From CAVSWN01 sp046728115 (GTDB lineage Bacteria; Acidobacteriota; Vicinamibacteria; Vicinamibacterales; CAVVIG01), in NCBI GenBank assembly GCA_046728115.1, contig JBKPDW010000311.1, forward strand, positions 1-40,093: a stretch of 40,093 nt of DNA, read 5' to 3'. The position numbers and the translations under genes were made by a program. A model generated the notes under the pieces. It did no database searches and was not told the origin of the DNA. It saw only the letters and a list, made by a program, of their open reading frames with translations. Positions 1 to 7,510 of the stretch are shown here, in pieces (the stretch's first letter is position 1; each line of letters starts with the position of its first letter).

Positions 1-1
1 C

Positions 2-214
2 CTTGACCAAAATCCGGCGGTACATGGCGGCAGGAGAGTCGTGTTCCTGGCGAGCGACGATGACGGCGCCGCAGATGAAATTGCCGCGCTCGCGGGGAAT
101 CTCGGTTTCGCGCCGATCAAGCTTGGCGGGCTTTCTGAAGGCGGACTGCTCGTGCAGGCGCGGGGAAATAGCTGGGGTCGGCTGATCTTTAAGGACTTGG
201 TCACGTTCGACTGA
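2..214 (+). CDS. NADPH-dependent F420 reductase-like protein, C-terminal fragment
   Basis: The gene enters the window already open, so only about the last 70 residues are seen. The frame reads a Rossmann-family tail: a strand VVFLASDDD, a helix rich in Ala, then LGFAPIKLGGLSEGGLLVQ and a hydrophobic end at Asp before TGA. This matches the end of NADPH:F420 reductase-like (NAD(P)-binding, YrpC/Npd-type) proteins, where 'GFAPIDLGGLAEGG' is typical; the N-terminal nucleotide-binding GxGxxG lies outside the window. Such enzymes move hydride between NADPH and a deazaflavin or another small acceptor in the cytoplasm. The actual substrate cannot be judged from this part. It points toward, and is not operonic with, the minus-strand pair that follows. 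Confidence 0.6.
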   Translation, partial: LDQNPAVHGGRRVVFLASDDDGAADEIAALAGNLGFAPIKLGGLSEGGLLVQARGNSWGRLIFKDLVTFD

Positions 215-291
215 CGAATCGTGATCGATGAGATGCGTTGGCGAACCCGCAGGTTAGCGCAATTAACTGACCTTCAGGTTCTGCGACGCAC

Positions 292-1299
292 TCATGATTC
301 CCTCACTGAGACGATGACCTTGCCCTTTGCGCGTCCTGCTTCGACGTAGGCCATCGCTTCCTTTGTCGACGCGAAGGGGAAGACTCGATCCACGACCGGG
401 CGAATGATTCCGTCATCGATGAGCGACGTGATCTTGGCCAACTGGCCGCCGTTCGCTCTCATGAACAGAAACGAATACTGCACTTGCCGGCGCTTTGCCT
501 GCGCTCGAATCCCGCGGCTCAAGGCACCCATGACCATTCTCAAGACCCATGACGCGCCGATCGTTCGCGCAAACGCGGCATCGGGTGGGCCTGAGATTGA
601 GATGAGCTGTCCACCGGGCTTGAGCACGCGCAGAGATTTCTCGAGCGTCACCTTGTCCAGGCTGTTCAGGACCACGTCGTAGTCACGGAGCACGTCCGCG
701 AAGTCGTCCTTCTTGTAGTCGATCACGACATCGGCCCCGAGACTTCTGACCAGATCCACGTTGTCCGTGCTCGTGGTCGTCGCCACCGTCGCGCCGGCGT
801 GCTTCGCCAGCTGGATCGCAAATGTGCCCACACCACCCGAGCCCGCGTGGATGAGAACCTTTTGTCCGTGTTTCAGGTTCGCTCGTTCGACCAGCGCCTG
901 CCATGCGGTCAAGCCCACCAGCGGGATGGACGCCGCTTCTTCCATGGTGACGGAATTGGGCTTGATCGCCACGTCGTCTTCGTTGATCGCAATGAATTCC
1001 GCGAACGCACCGATACGCCCGTCAGCCGGCCGTGCATAGACTTCGTTGCCCGGCGTGAATCGACGCACCCGAGATCCGACCCGGGCCACCACCCCGGCCA
1101 CGTCATGGCCCAAAATGAGCGGCAGGCGATACCGCAGAAAAAGCTTGAACTCGCCGTTTCGAATTTTGGAATCCAGGAGGTTGACACCAGCGGCGTGAAT
1201 CTGGACCAAGACGTCATCCTCGCGCAGCTCCGGGTCTGGCACCTCGCCGGCCCGCACGCGATCGGCGCTTCCGTATCGATCGAGGATGAATGCCTTCAT
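292..1299 (-). CDS. NADP-dependent quinone oxidoreductase-like (zinc-independent MDR) protein
   Basis: A 335-residue medium-chain reductase. The N-terminal GroES-like part starts MKAFILDRYG, with 'AAGVNLLDSKIRNG' and 'LILGHDVAGVVARVG' at about 40-90. The Rossmann part carries the NADPH loop 'AGSGGVGTFAIQLAKHAGA' near residue 150. The Cys/His zinc ligands of classical alcohol dehydrogenases are not evident, as usual for the quinone oxidoreductase branch, so a soluble enoyl or quinone reductase using NADPH is expected. The start at 1299 is chosen because conserved sequence begins there; the frame stays open to 1503 but that part has no family similarity. It lies 73 bases downstream of the SDR gene on the same strand and the two are probably co-transcribed. 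The substrate is not predictable. Confidence 0.88.
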   Translation of the reverse strand: MKAFILDRYGSADRVRAGEVPDPELREDDVLVQIHAAGVNLLDSKIRNGEFKLFLRYRLPLILGHDVAGVVARVGSRVRRFTPGNEVYARPADGRIGAFAEFIAINEDDVAIKPNSVTMEEAASIPLVGLTAWQALVERANLKHGQKVLIHAGSGGVGTFAIQLAKHAGATVATTTSTDNVDLVRSLGADVVIDYKKDDFADVLRDYDVVLNSLDKVTLEKSLRVLKPGGQLISISGPPDAAFARTIGASWVLRMVMGALSRGIRAQAKRRQVQYSFLFMRANGGQLAKITSLIDDGIIRPVVDRVFPFASTKEAMAYVEAGRAKGKVIVSVRES

Positions 1300-1372
1300 T
1301 GATGTTGTCTCTCGACTACTTTCCGAGGCCATCGATGAAGGCGCGCCTTCACCGACGGTCAGCCTGCGACGC

Positions 1373-2125
1373 TCACGCGGCGGCCGGGACCGCTGCGACC
1401 TGTCGCTCGAGTCCCTTCGGATCCGCGAAGAAGGCCGGCCCCACGCCCAGACTCGTCTTGTCGGGGAAGATCTCTTCGTTGCCTGCGATGATGCCCGCGA
1501 CAATCGCCCGCGCGGCGTCTGCCGGCGACGCTTTCTCCGCCGTCAGCGCCTCGCCCATCCTGGTGTCAACCGGACCGGGATAGACGCCAAACACCTGCGT
1601 GTTCTGCCCGCGCAACATCGCGCGGGTGACCTGAGTTAGCGAATGCGTCGCAGCTTTCGAGGCGCTGTACGCCGCGAGAATCGGGAAGCTGACGAATGAG
1701 GCCACCGAGTTGAGGTTGACGATGGCGCCGCCGCCATTCTTCGCGAGTACCGGCGCAAAGGCCTGCGTGACCGCGAAGGTGCCGAGGAAGTTCACTTCCA
1801 TCTCCTGTCGCCCGCCCTCAATCCACTTCGGATCCGTGAAGTCTCCACCGAAGAAGCCGACGATGCCCGCGTTGTTGACAAGGAGGTCGACATCCGTCGC
1901 GGTGGCGGCGGCGGTCGCGATCTGCGTCGCGTTGGTCACATCGAGTTGGAGCGGCACGACGCGTGAGCCATGGCGGTCCAGCAGCGGGTCGAGCGTCGAG
2001 ATGTTGCGCGCGGCGGCGTACACCTTTTTCACGCCGGCGGCGACGAGCGCGTCCACGATAGCTTCGCCGATGCCACGGTTGGCGCCGGTGACGAGTGCGG
2101 TCTTGCCTGAGAGTGCGTAACCCAT
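1373..2125 (-). CDS. Short-chain dehydrogenase/reductase (SDR)
   Basis: A 250-residue classical SDR. It has the cofactor motif TGANRGIG at residues 13-20, the NNAG motif at 84-87, and the catalytic Ser140, Tyr153 and Lys157 in 'NSVASF...YSASK'. The 'YPGPVDTRM' stretch follows at about 190. These enzymes carry out NAD(P)-linked carbonyl/alcohol interconversion in the cytoplasm. An Asp at the end of the second strand is absent and Arg40 is present ('YAAARN'), which favours NADP(H). The start at 2125 is the Met of 'MGYALSGKTALVTG'; the frame upstream of it has no family similarity. It is the first gene of a likely two-gene minus-strand unit with the quinone-oxidoreductase-like gene. The substrate is unknown. 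Confidence 0.9.
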   Translation of the reverse strand: MGYALSGKTALVTGANRGIGEAIVDALVAAGVKKVYAAARNISTLDPLLDRHGSRVVPLQLDVTNATQIATAAATATDVDLLVNNAGIVGFFGGDFTDPKWIEGGRQEMEVNFLGTFAVTQAFAPVLAKNGGGAIVNLNSVASFVSFPILAAYSASKAATHSLTQVTRAMLRGQNTQVFGVYPGPVDTRMGEALTAEKASPADAARAIVAGIIAGNEEIFPDKTSLGVGPAFFADPKGLERQVAAVPAAA

Positions 2126-2245
2126 GTCGAGACTCCTGACGGCCTCGCAACGCGCGAGACGGAACGCGGCACCTGTGCCTTCTGAAAACCGCGTAGTGCT
2201 TGTAGGAATTGCAGTTACTGCGAGTCGCAGATAGGCTCGCCGCCC

Positions 2246-3271
2246 ATGTTCTCTGTCCTGCTTTCGATCCTTCAGGCTGCGCGAGTGTCCATGCGCTCCC
2301 GAACGGCGCTGCAACTGGAGATTCTTGCCTTGCGGCACCAGCTCCACGTCCTTGCGCGATCACGGCGCCCCCGTGTCCACCTGACGCAAGCCGACCGGCT
2401 GCTCTGGGTGTGGCTATCGCGAATCTGGACGGACTGGCGCTCGGCTATCGTCATCGTCCGACCTGACACCGTCATCGCGTGGCACCGGCGTGCATTTCGC
2501 CGATATTGGACGTGGAAGAGTCGTCACGGCCTCGGTCGGCCGGCTGTATCAGCGGACGTCCGTGCGCTGATCCACACGATGTCGCAAGCGAACCCACTCT
2601 GGGGCGCGCCGCGCATTCACGGCGAGCTGTTGAAGCTCGGCATCGAGGTGAGTCAAGCGAGCGTCTCAAAATACCTCGTGCGGCCTCGGCGACCGTCGTC
2701 TCAATCCTGGCGGACATTCCTGGCCAATCACGTCCACCAAATTATCGCCGCAGATTTCTTCGTCGTGCCCACGGCCACCGGCCGGCTGTTGTTTGTTCTC
2801 GTGATGCTGGCGCACCAACGCCGTCGCGTCGTACATGTAGCGGTCACGGAACATCCGACGGCGGCCTGGACTGCACAACAACTCCGAGAAGCCTTCCCGT
2901 GGGACCAAGCGCCGCAGTATCTGATTCGCGATCGGGATCTCGCCTTCGCAGCTGTCCATGCAACCGCGGGCGCGATGGCCATCACCGACGTGCTCACCGC
3001 ACCCCGATCGCCGTGGCAAAACGGCGTGATCGAGCGGTTTATCGGATCGGTTCGCCGCGAGTGCCTCGATCATGTGATCATCTTCACGGCCGTCGGCTTG
3101 GAGCGTGTGTTGACGCGCTACGTCGAGTATTACGAACGCTCACGGACGCACTTGGCGCTGGACAAAGACGCCCCCGTCACGAGGACGGTCTCGACATCGA
3201 ACGCCGGCAGAATCATGGCTATTCCACAGGTCGGCGGCCTTCATCATCGATACGAGCGAATCGCCGCGTAA
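2246..3271 (+). CDS. Integrase-core (rve) transposase of an insertion sequence
   Basis: A 341-residue DDE transposase of the IS3/IS481-like integrase-core type common in soil bacteria. An N-terminal helix-rich DNA-binding part ('LQLEILALRHQLHVL', residues 22-36) is followed by the core. Likely catalytic acids are Asp170 (in 'IIAADFFVV'), Asp229 (in 'LIRDRDLAF') and Glu263 (in 'GVIERFIGSVRRE'), with roughly the D-D-35-E spacing. The C-terminus 'GGLHHRYERIAA' is the usual family ending. The frame is complete with no internal stop, so it could be active. I could not find convincing terminal inverted repeats or a target duplication. It begins 120 bases from the divergent SDR gene. The start is uncertain by a few residues. 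Confidence 0.82.
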   Translation: MFSVLLSILQAARVSMRSRTALQLEILALRHQLHVLARSRRPRVHLTQADRLLWVWLSRIWTDWRSAIVIVRPDTVIAWHRRAFRRYWTWKSRHGLGRPAVSADVRALIHTMSQANPLWGAPRIHGELLKLGIEVSQASVSKYLVRPRRPSSQSWRTFLANHVHQIIAADFFVVPTATGRLLFVLVMLAHQRRRVVHVAVTEHPTAAWTAQQLREAFPWDQAPQYLIRDRDLAFAAVHATAGAMAITDVLTAPRSPWQNGVIERFIGSVRRECLDHVIIFTAVGLERVLTRYVEYYERSRTHLALDKDAPVTRTVSTSNAGRIMAIPQVGGLHHRYERIAA

Positions 3272-3613
3272 GGTGTTTCGCCGCGTCAGCGACGCGACGT
3301 CACGGGACCGATTTGCCCAGCACGTGTCCGATTTCGGTCCGACCTTCAATTGACCTGGCTTGCGATACCGATGTTCGACAAGGCGTCCCGGCTCGCCAAG
3401 TACGCACGAGGGCTCGTGAACTCCACGAGCGACTATTCAGGAACGACAACTGTGTCTCCCAGCATATCTTTCACGACGATGGTGCGAGTACCGTGGCCGA
3501 GCGTACGGCGTACGCATGGATTCGTCTAAGTCGAGCGTGTCATCAGCACGTCAGGACGAACTGCAGTGGATGCGACAGGGACGGCATGGCCGGCAGCGTA
3601 TCAGAGGCTGAGT
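3272..3613. other. Gap with no recognisable gene
   Basis: About 340 bases lie between the transposase stop and the kinase relic. The longest plus-strand frame I read is about 52 codons (3371-3529) and resembles nothing I recognise. The stretch may be the remaining end of the insertion sequence plus eroded chromosomal DNA. No promoter, terminator or RNA gene stands out. Confidence 0.4.
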
Positions 3614-3775
3614 TCAACGCAGCCTTGGGCCATCCGTTGCGGTCTCGAACGCGTTTTTGGACAGTACGAGCTTCGCCAGGCCGAAATCGAGAATCTTGGC
3701 GTATCCGTCGCGCGTGATCATCACGTGTCCGGTTTGAGATCGCGGTGCACGATGCCGGCTTGTGCGCACGGACCG
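3614..3775 (-). pseudogene. Ser/Thr protein kinase (PknB-type) relic
   Basis: Read on the minus strand, this keeps the catalytic core of a Hanks-type kinase broken into three frames. The pieces are RAHK, then AGIVHRDLKPD (catalytic loop with the HRD Asp), then VMITRDGYAKILDFGLAKLV (Mg-binding DFG). Two single-base losses explain the breaks: one near 3760 between Lys and Ala, and one near 3724 where the expected Asn-Val codons read as a stop. Nothing of the N-lobe or the C-terminal part remains. Such kinases are abundant in Acidobacteriota, usually fused to sensor or propeller domains. This is a dead fragment beside a transposase. Confidence 0.8.
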
Positions 3776-3873
3776 TCGTGAGCGAGGCTTGTTTCTGATC
3801 ACGATCTCGACGCCCTTGGTGCCAGGCCCGTTTTGCGTCAGGCCGTTGGCTGATCTTGATTTAAGCTGATGGC

Positions 3874-4845
3874 GTGCGCGTCACGCGCAGATCGTTTCTG
3901 ACTGGCGCCACGGCCGCCGCCGCAGCCGCGGCGATGCCGCGATCGTCCGCGGGCCAGGCCGTGCCGCCGATCCCCATCATCGACGCCCACATCCATCTGT
4001 TCGATCCCACACGTCCGCAAGGCGCGCCGTACAGCGGTCCGCAGCCGGCGCTCGGACAGACGCCGATCCCGGCGTATCCGGATCGGTATCGCCGCCTTGC
4101 CGTTCCGCTCGGCGTGGTCGGCGCGATCAAGGTCGAGGCGAGCCCCTGGATCGAGGACAACCTGTGGGTCCTCGAAGTAGCGCAGCGGGATCCGATCATG
4201 GTCGGCGTGGTCGGCAACCTGGAGCCCGACAAGCCGGAATTTGCCGAGTATCTCGATCGCTATCACAAGAACCCGCTGTTCCGTGGCATTCGTTATGGAA
4301 ACATCTGGGGACGCGACATCGCCAGGCAATCGACGAATCCGGTCTTCATCGACGGACTGAAGCGGCTGGCCGACGCCGATCTCGTACTGGACACGACGAA
4401 CCCGCGCGTGTCGCTGCTGGAAGCGATGCTGCGGATCAACGACGCCGTGCCCACGCTGCGAATCGTGCTCGATCATCTGCCGTCGCTCGATCCCGACGCC
4501 GCGGAACAGGCGCGCTACGACGCCGCGCTGCGCGAGCTTCGCGCGCGGCGCCAGATTTTCGTGAAGCTCTCCGAAATCATCCACCGCGTGAACGATCACG
4601 TGTCGACCGACCTCGGCACGTATCGCGCGCGGCTCGATCTGCTGATGGACGTGTTCGGCGAGGATCGCATCCTCTTTGGCAGCGACTGGCCGAACAGCGA
4701 CGGCGTCGCACCGATCGACACGATCTTCGCGATCGCACGGCAGTACTTCGCCGCGCAACCGCGCGCCGTCGCGGAGAAGTACTTCTGGCGAAACTCGATC
4801 GCCGTCTACAAATGGGTCAAGCGCGACGCGTCGCAGCCCGGCTAG
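3874..4845 (+). CDS. Tat-exported amidohydrolase (TIM-barrel, amidohydrolase-2 family)
   Basis: A 323-residue protein with a Tat-type leader ('TRRSFLTG' followed by an Ala-rich stretch) starting at a GTG. The mature part opens with 'IIDAHIHLFDP' (His39, His41), the strand-1 metal site of the amidohydrolase superfamily. It also has 'IVLDHLPSLD' around residue 205 and the strand-8 'ILFGSDWPNSDG' near 270, whose Asp is the usual catalytic base. Relatives hydrolyse lactones or decarboxylate aromatic acids (2-pyrone-4,6-dicarboxylate lactonase, ACMSD-like); the substrate cannot be named here. Its TAG stop overlaps the TAG stop of the convergent propeller gene in a shared CTAG. A periplasmic location is inferred from the leader. 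Confidence 0.85.
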   Translation: MRVTRRSFLTGATAAAAAAAMPRSSAGQAVPPIPIIDAHIHLFDPTRPQGAPYSGPQPALGQTPIPAYPDRYRRLAVPLGVVGAIKVEASPWIEDNLWVLEVAQRDPIMVGVVGNLEPDKPEFAEYLDRYHKNPLFRGIRYGNIWGRDIARQSTNPVFIDGLKRLADADLVLDTTNPRVSLLEAMLRINDAVPTLRIVLDHLPSLDPDAAEQARYDAALRELRARRQIFVKLSEIIHRVNDHVSTDLGTYRARLDLLMDVFGEDRILFGSDWPNSDGVAPIDTIFAIARQYFAAQPRAVAEKYFWRNSIAVYKWVKRDASQPG

Positions 4846-5861
4846 ATCTTCACGCGGCAGACCGGTGCGATGCCGCCGCCGATGTCGTCGGTCCAATAGA
4901 TGTAGCCGTTCCACACCGACATGCCGTGCGGGAACGGACTGCCTTCGGGCAGTTGAATCGAGTCGGCTACATCGCCGGCGACCATGTCGCGCTTGAAGAA
5001 TGCGCCCATGTTGGTGTCGGCTTCCCAGAGATACTGCGCACCGGGCGTCTCGATGCCGACACCATGCGGGCGATAGCCAACCGTGGGAAACATGTGCTCG
5101 ACGGTCCACGTCTTCGGATCGATGCGATAAATCATGCGCGCCGGCGGCACCGCGACCCACAGCTTGCCGAACTGCGTCTGGATGCCATGAGCGCCGGTGC
5201 CTGGAGCGGGCGGACCTGGATGGCCGGGGACGTCGCCGCCGCGTCCAACGCCGAGCCCGTCGGACGTCCGCACGGTGGACGCCGCCGGAACACTCGGTGC
5301 CGCAGCGTTCTGACGCGGGCCGCTCGCCGCGGGAGAGCGAACCGATCGGCCGTACGTGTCCGGACGCGGCGGGATGTCGCTCGTCATGCGATAGATGACG
5401 CCAGCGCCAGGCGTAAAGTGCTTCTCGACGGTCTGGCCCGTCTTCGCATCCGCGCGAATGATCTCGCGGCTGTAGGTCGACGCAATCCAGATCGTCTTGT
5501 TGTCGGCGTCCACGCCGATGCCGCTCGGTCCGGTGCCTTCCGGCGCCAGCTCGCGCAGCAGCTTGCCTTCGTAGCTGGACAAGTACACCTTGCATCGGCC
5601 GGGCGTGTCGGTGCGGCTGCCGGCGATGTCGATCGTCCAGATCCCTTCCTCGGTGCACTGCATCCCGTTGGCCGACAGGCCAGGCGCCTTGAAGAGATGT
5701 TCGATCCTGCCCGCCGGACGGCTTGGATATCCGGGTCTCGGCGAGCCCGGTGTGTTCGCCTGACCTGCATGCGCGATCGACGGCCACTCGGTCGCGACGG
5801 CTACGCCCCCGGCAGCGGCGGCGACTCGCTGGAACCACTCTCGTCGGTTGATGGCTGTCAT
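4842..5861 (-). CDS. Exported beta-propeller protein (virginiamycin B lyase / SMP-30-like)
   Basis: A 339-residue protein with a Tat-like leader ('NRREWFQRVAAAAGG'). It shows repeated propeller blades with the recurring pattern 'G-IWTIDIAGS', 'GIGVDADNKTIWIAST', 'HGIQTQFGKLWVAVP', 'PHGVGIETPGAQYLWEAD' and 'PHGMSVWNGYIYWTDD'. The pattern resembles streptogramin lyase/NHL-type propellers. A low-complexity Pro/Gly/Ala insertion occurs at about residues 165-215. It runs toward the amidohydrolase gene, with stop codons sharing CTAG, and is divergent from the cupin gene over 84 bases that presumably hold both promoters. All three neighbours appear exported. The function is unassigned; lyase or binding roles are both possible. 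Confidence 0.75.
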   Translation of the reverse strand: MTAINRREWFQRVAAAAGGVAVATEWPSIAHAGQANTPGSPRPGYPSRPAGRIEHLFKAPGLSANGMQCTEEGIWTIDIAGSRTDTPGRCKVYLSSYEGKLLRELAPEGTGPSGIGVDADNKTIWIASTYSREIIRADAKTGQTVEKHFTPGAGVIYRMTSDIPPRPDTYGRSVRSPAASGPRQNAAAPSVPAASTVRTSDGLGVGRGGDVPGHPGPPAPGTGAHGIQTQFGKLWVAVPPARMIYRIDPKTWTVEHMFPTVGYRPHGVGIETPGAQYLWEADTNMGAFFKRDMVAGDVADSIQLPEGSPFPHGMSVWNGYIYWTDDIGGGIAPVCRVKI

Positions 5862-5945
5862 GAGATCACTCCGGTGTCAGGCCGCAGTCTGACACCATTG
5901 AGCGAACGATGCTAGATTCTTCGCCAGAATCGAGGACACTGCATC

Positions 5946-6398
5946 ATGCCGCACGCATCTCGGATTCGTTTCGCGGTGGGCGCGATCGCCCTAATGGCGA
6001 TCGTTTTCCAGGATTCCCTCGGTGAGATCGGTCACGCGCAACAGAGCGGCGTTCCGGCCGAGACGCCCGGATTCATCGGCAAGACGGCCACGCTCGACAC
6101 CACCGGTTACACCGTCGGCCGGAGAATCTTCGCGCCCGGCTCGCACAACGCGACGTGGCACATGCACGCCGCCGGGCAGTTGATCTACGCGGAGTCGGGC
6201 CACGGCCGGTATCAGATCAAGGGTCAGCCCATCCGTGAGCTTGCGCCCGGCGACACGGGCTACATTCCGGGCGGCACGATGCACTGGCATGGGTCGGTGC
6301 CGAACGAGTCGTTCATGATGACCTTCGTGACGATGGGCGCCGGCGCGACGACGCAGGGCGAGCCGATCACGGACGAGATTTACCTGGGGAAGAAGTAA
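5946..6398 (+). CDS. Exported single-domain cupin
   Basis: A 150-residue protein with a hydrophobic signal peptide (about residues 8-30). A small cupin barrel follows: 'HNATWHMHAAGQLIYAESGHGRYQIKG' gives motif 1 with its metal-type His pair and Gln/Glu, and 'PGDTGYIPGGTMHWHGS' gives motif 2 with His. The metal-ligand set looks intact, so a periplasmic metal-binding enzyme or binding protein is plausible. The family is too broad for a substrate. It is divergent from the propeller gene, and its downstream side is bordered by an insertion-sequence end at 6429. Confidence 0.82.
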   Translation: MPHASRIRFAVGAIALMAIVFQDSLGEIGHAQQSGVPAETPGFIGKTATLDTTGYTVGRRIFAPGSHNATWHMHAAGQLIYAESGHGRYQIKGQPIRELAPGDTGYIPGGTMHWHGSVPNESFMMTFVTMGAGATTQGEPITDEIYLGKK

Positions 6399-6428
6399 GC
6401 CGAGAACTCGTACGGACCGACGGCGCCG

Positions 6429-7316
6429 CCTGTCCGTCTCGAATTCGCTGTCAGGCTGCGACTGGCAGCTGGACGAGGTTTCGGCAGTGGGAGACCCGGC
6501 GCACAGGGTTCAAATCAGCAGGCGCGACCGTGTGTCCATCGGCGAATGTCAGCGGCGTGCGGCCGTCCAATGAGGCGTGGGAGCGTGCCGCGTTGTAGTA
6601 CACCTGGAATTCAGCGAGCTTCCGTTCCAGGTCCCGAGCATTCCAGAACAGTACGTGGTCGAGAAACTCTCGCCGCATCGTGCCGATCACGCGCTCGATG
6701 AACGGGTGGGACAGGGGCACGTGCGGCACGGTCTTGATTTCGTCGATCTCCAAAATCCGCAGGTTGGCCATCCAGCGGTGCGCTTCGAAGAGCGGATCGT
6801 GATCCGTACTCAGGTGTCGCGGTGCACCTTGCCCGTGAATCGCGGCGTTGAACATGCGGCACAGGTCGGAGCTCGTGACAGCCCCGCAGTGCACGCCGAT
6901 GCCGACGAGGCGACGCGTGAACTGATCCATGACGACGAGCACCCAGTAGCTCCGAAGCACAATCGACTCGCAGCGAAAGAGGTCCATGCTCCACAGGCTG
7001 TCCGTCGATTGGCCGATGAACGACAACCACGAAGGGCCAGTGCCGCCCGGCGCAGGGCGATAGTGCTTGGCCAACACGCGGTACACGACGTTCTTGTCGA
7101 TGTCGATCCCGAAACGTCTGCGAGATGATGCGGGCAATCCGTGGACATCCGAACCGAGGATTCCGCGTTTTGAGTTCAACGATGGCCCGGATTTTCCGTC
7201 CGGGCTTCTTGCGACATGGGTTCGATGAGAACAGCCGGTGGTACAGCATGCGGGAGCGATGCAACGTTGCCGAATCAGGGGATCAGGGCGAGAATTGGCA
7301 ATTCGAGACCGACAGG
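6429..7316 (-). mobile_element. Insertion sequence with terminal inverted repeats, internally deleted (copy 1)
   Basis: The ends match each other and the copy at 37740-38939. The left end CCTGTCCGTCTCGAATT (6429-6445) is the inverse of the right end AATTCGAGACCGACAGG (7300-7316) with one mismatch. The element is about 888 bases against 1200 for the other copy. The missing segment corresponds to the N-terminal part of the transposase. No target-site duplication is visible. It sits about 190 bases upstream of the TonB-dependent receptor start at 7511, so it may have separated that gene from its original control region. Confidence 0.75.
6451..7264 (-). pseudogene. Integrase-core transposase, truncated and frameshifted
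   Basis: The C-terminal catalytic core is intact in frame from about 7110 down to 6451. It includes 'SLWSMDLFRCES' (first Asp), 'HLSTDHDPLFEAH' (second Asp), 'HPFIERVIGTMRREFLDH' (Glu) and the family ending 'LVQLPVAA'. Upstream, 'RKKPGRKIRAIVELKTRNP' and 'RIARIISQTF' continue in another frame. One extra base near 7111 (TTTCGGGATC where TTTGGGATC is expected) breaks the reading. The N-terminal 100 or so residues present in the 38-kb copy are deleted. This is a non-autonomous, dead copy. Confidence 0.85.
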
Positions 7317-7510
7317 TTCCGCATCCTACACGGTTCAGCAGGCAGAGATAAACACGCCGTGTCGCCCGCATGCGCTATCCTGTCGCGCATTGGGCCACGG
7401 CATTTCCCGGTTGGAACAGCGGATCGGGTTGTGGCAAAGCACCCATCCTGCACGTCGCGCAAATGTTCGTCCTCTAGCGGCCGCAAATGTCCAATACAGG
7501 AGCGATTGCT

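Noticed and set aside
3838..5915. Long open frames on both strands across the amidohydrolase and propeller genes
   Set aside because: They cross the ends of two well-supported genes, show no family motifs and are Arg-rich.
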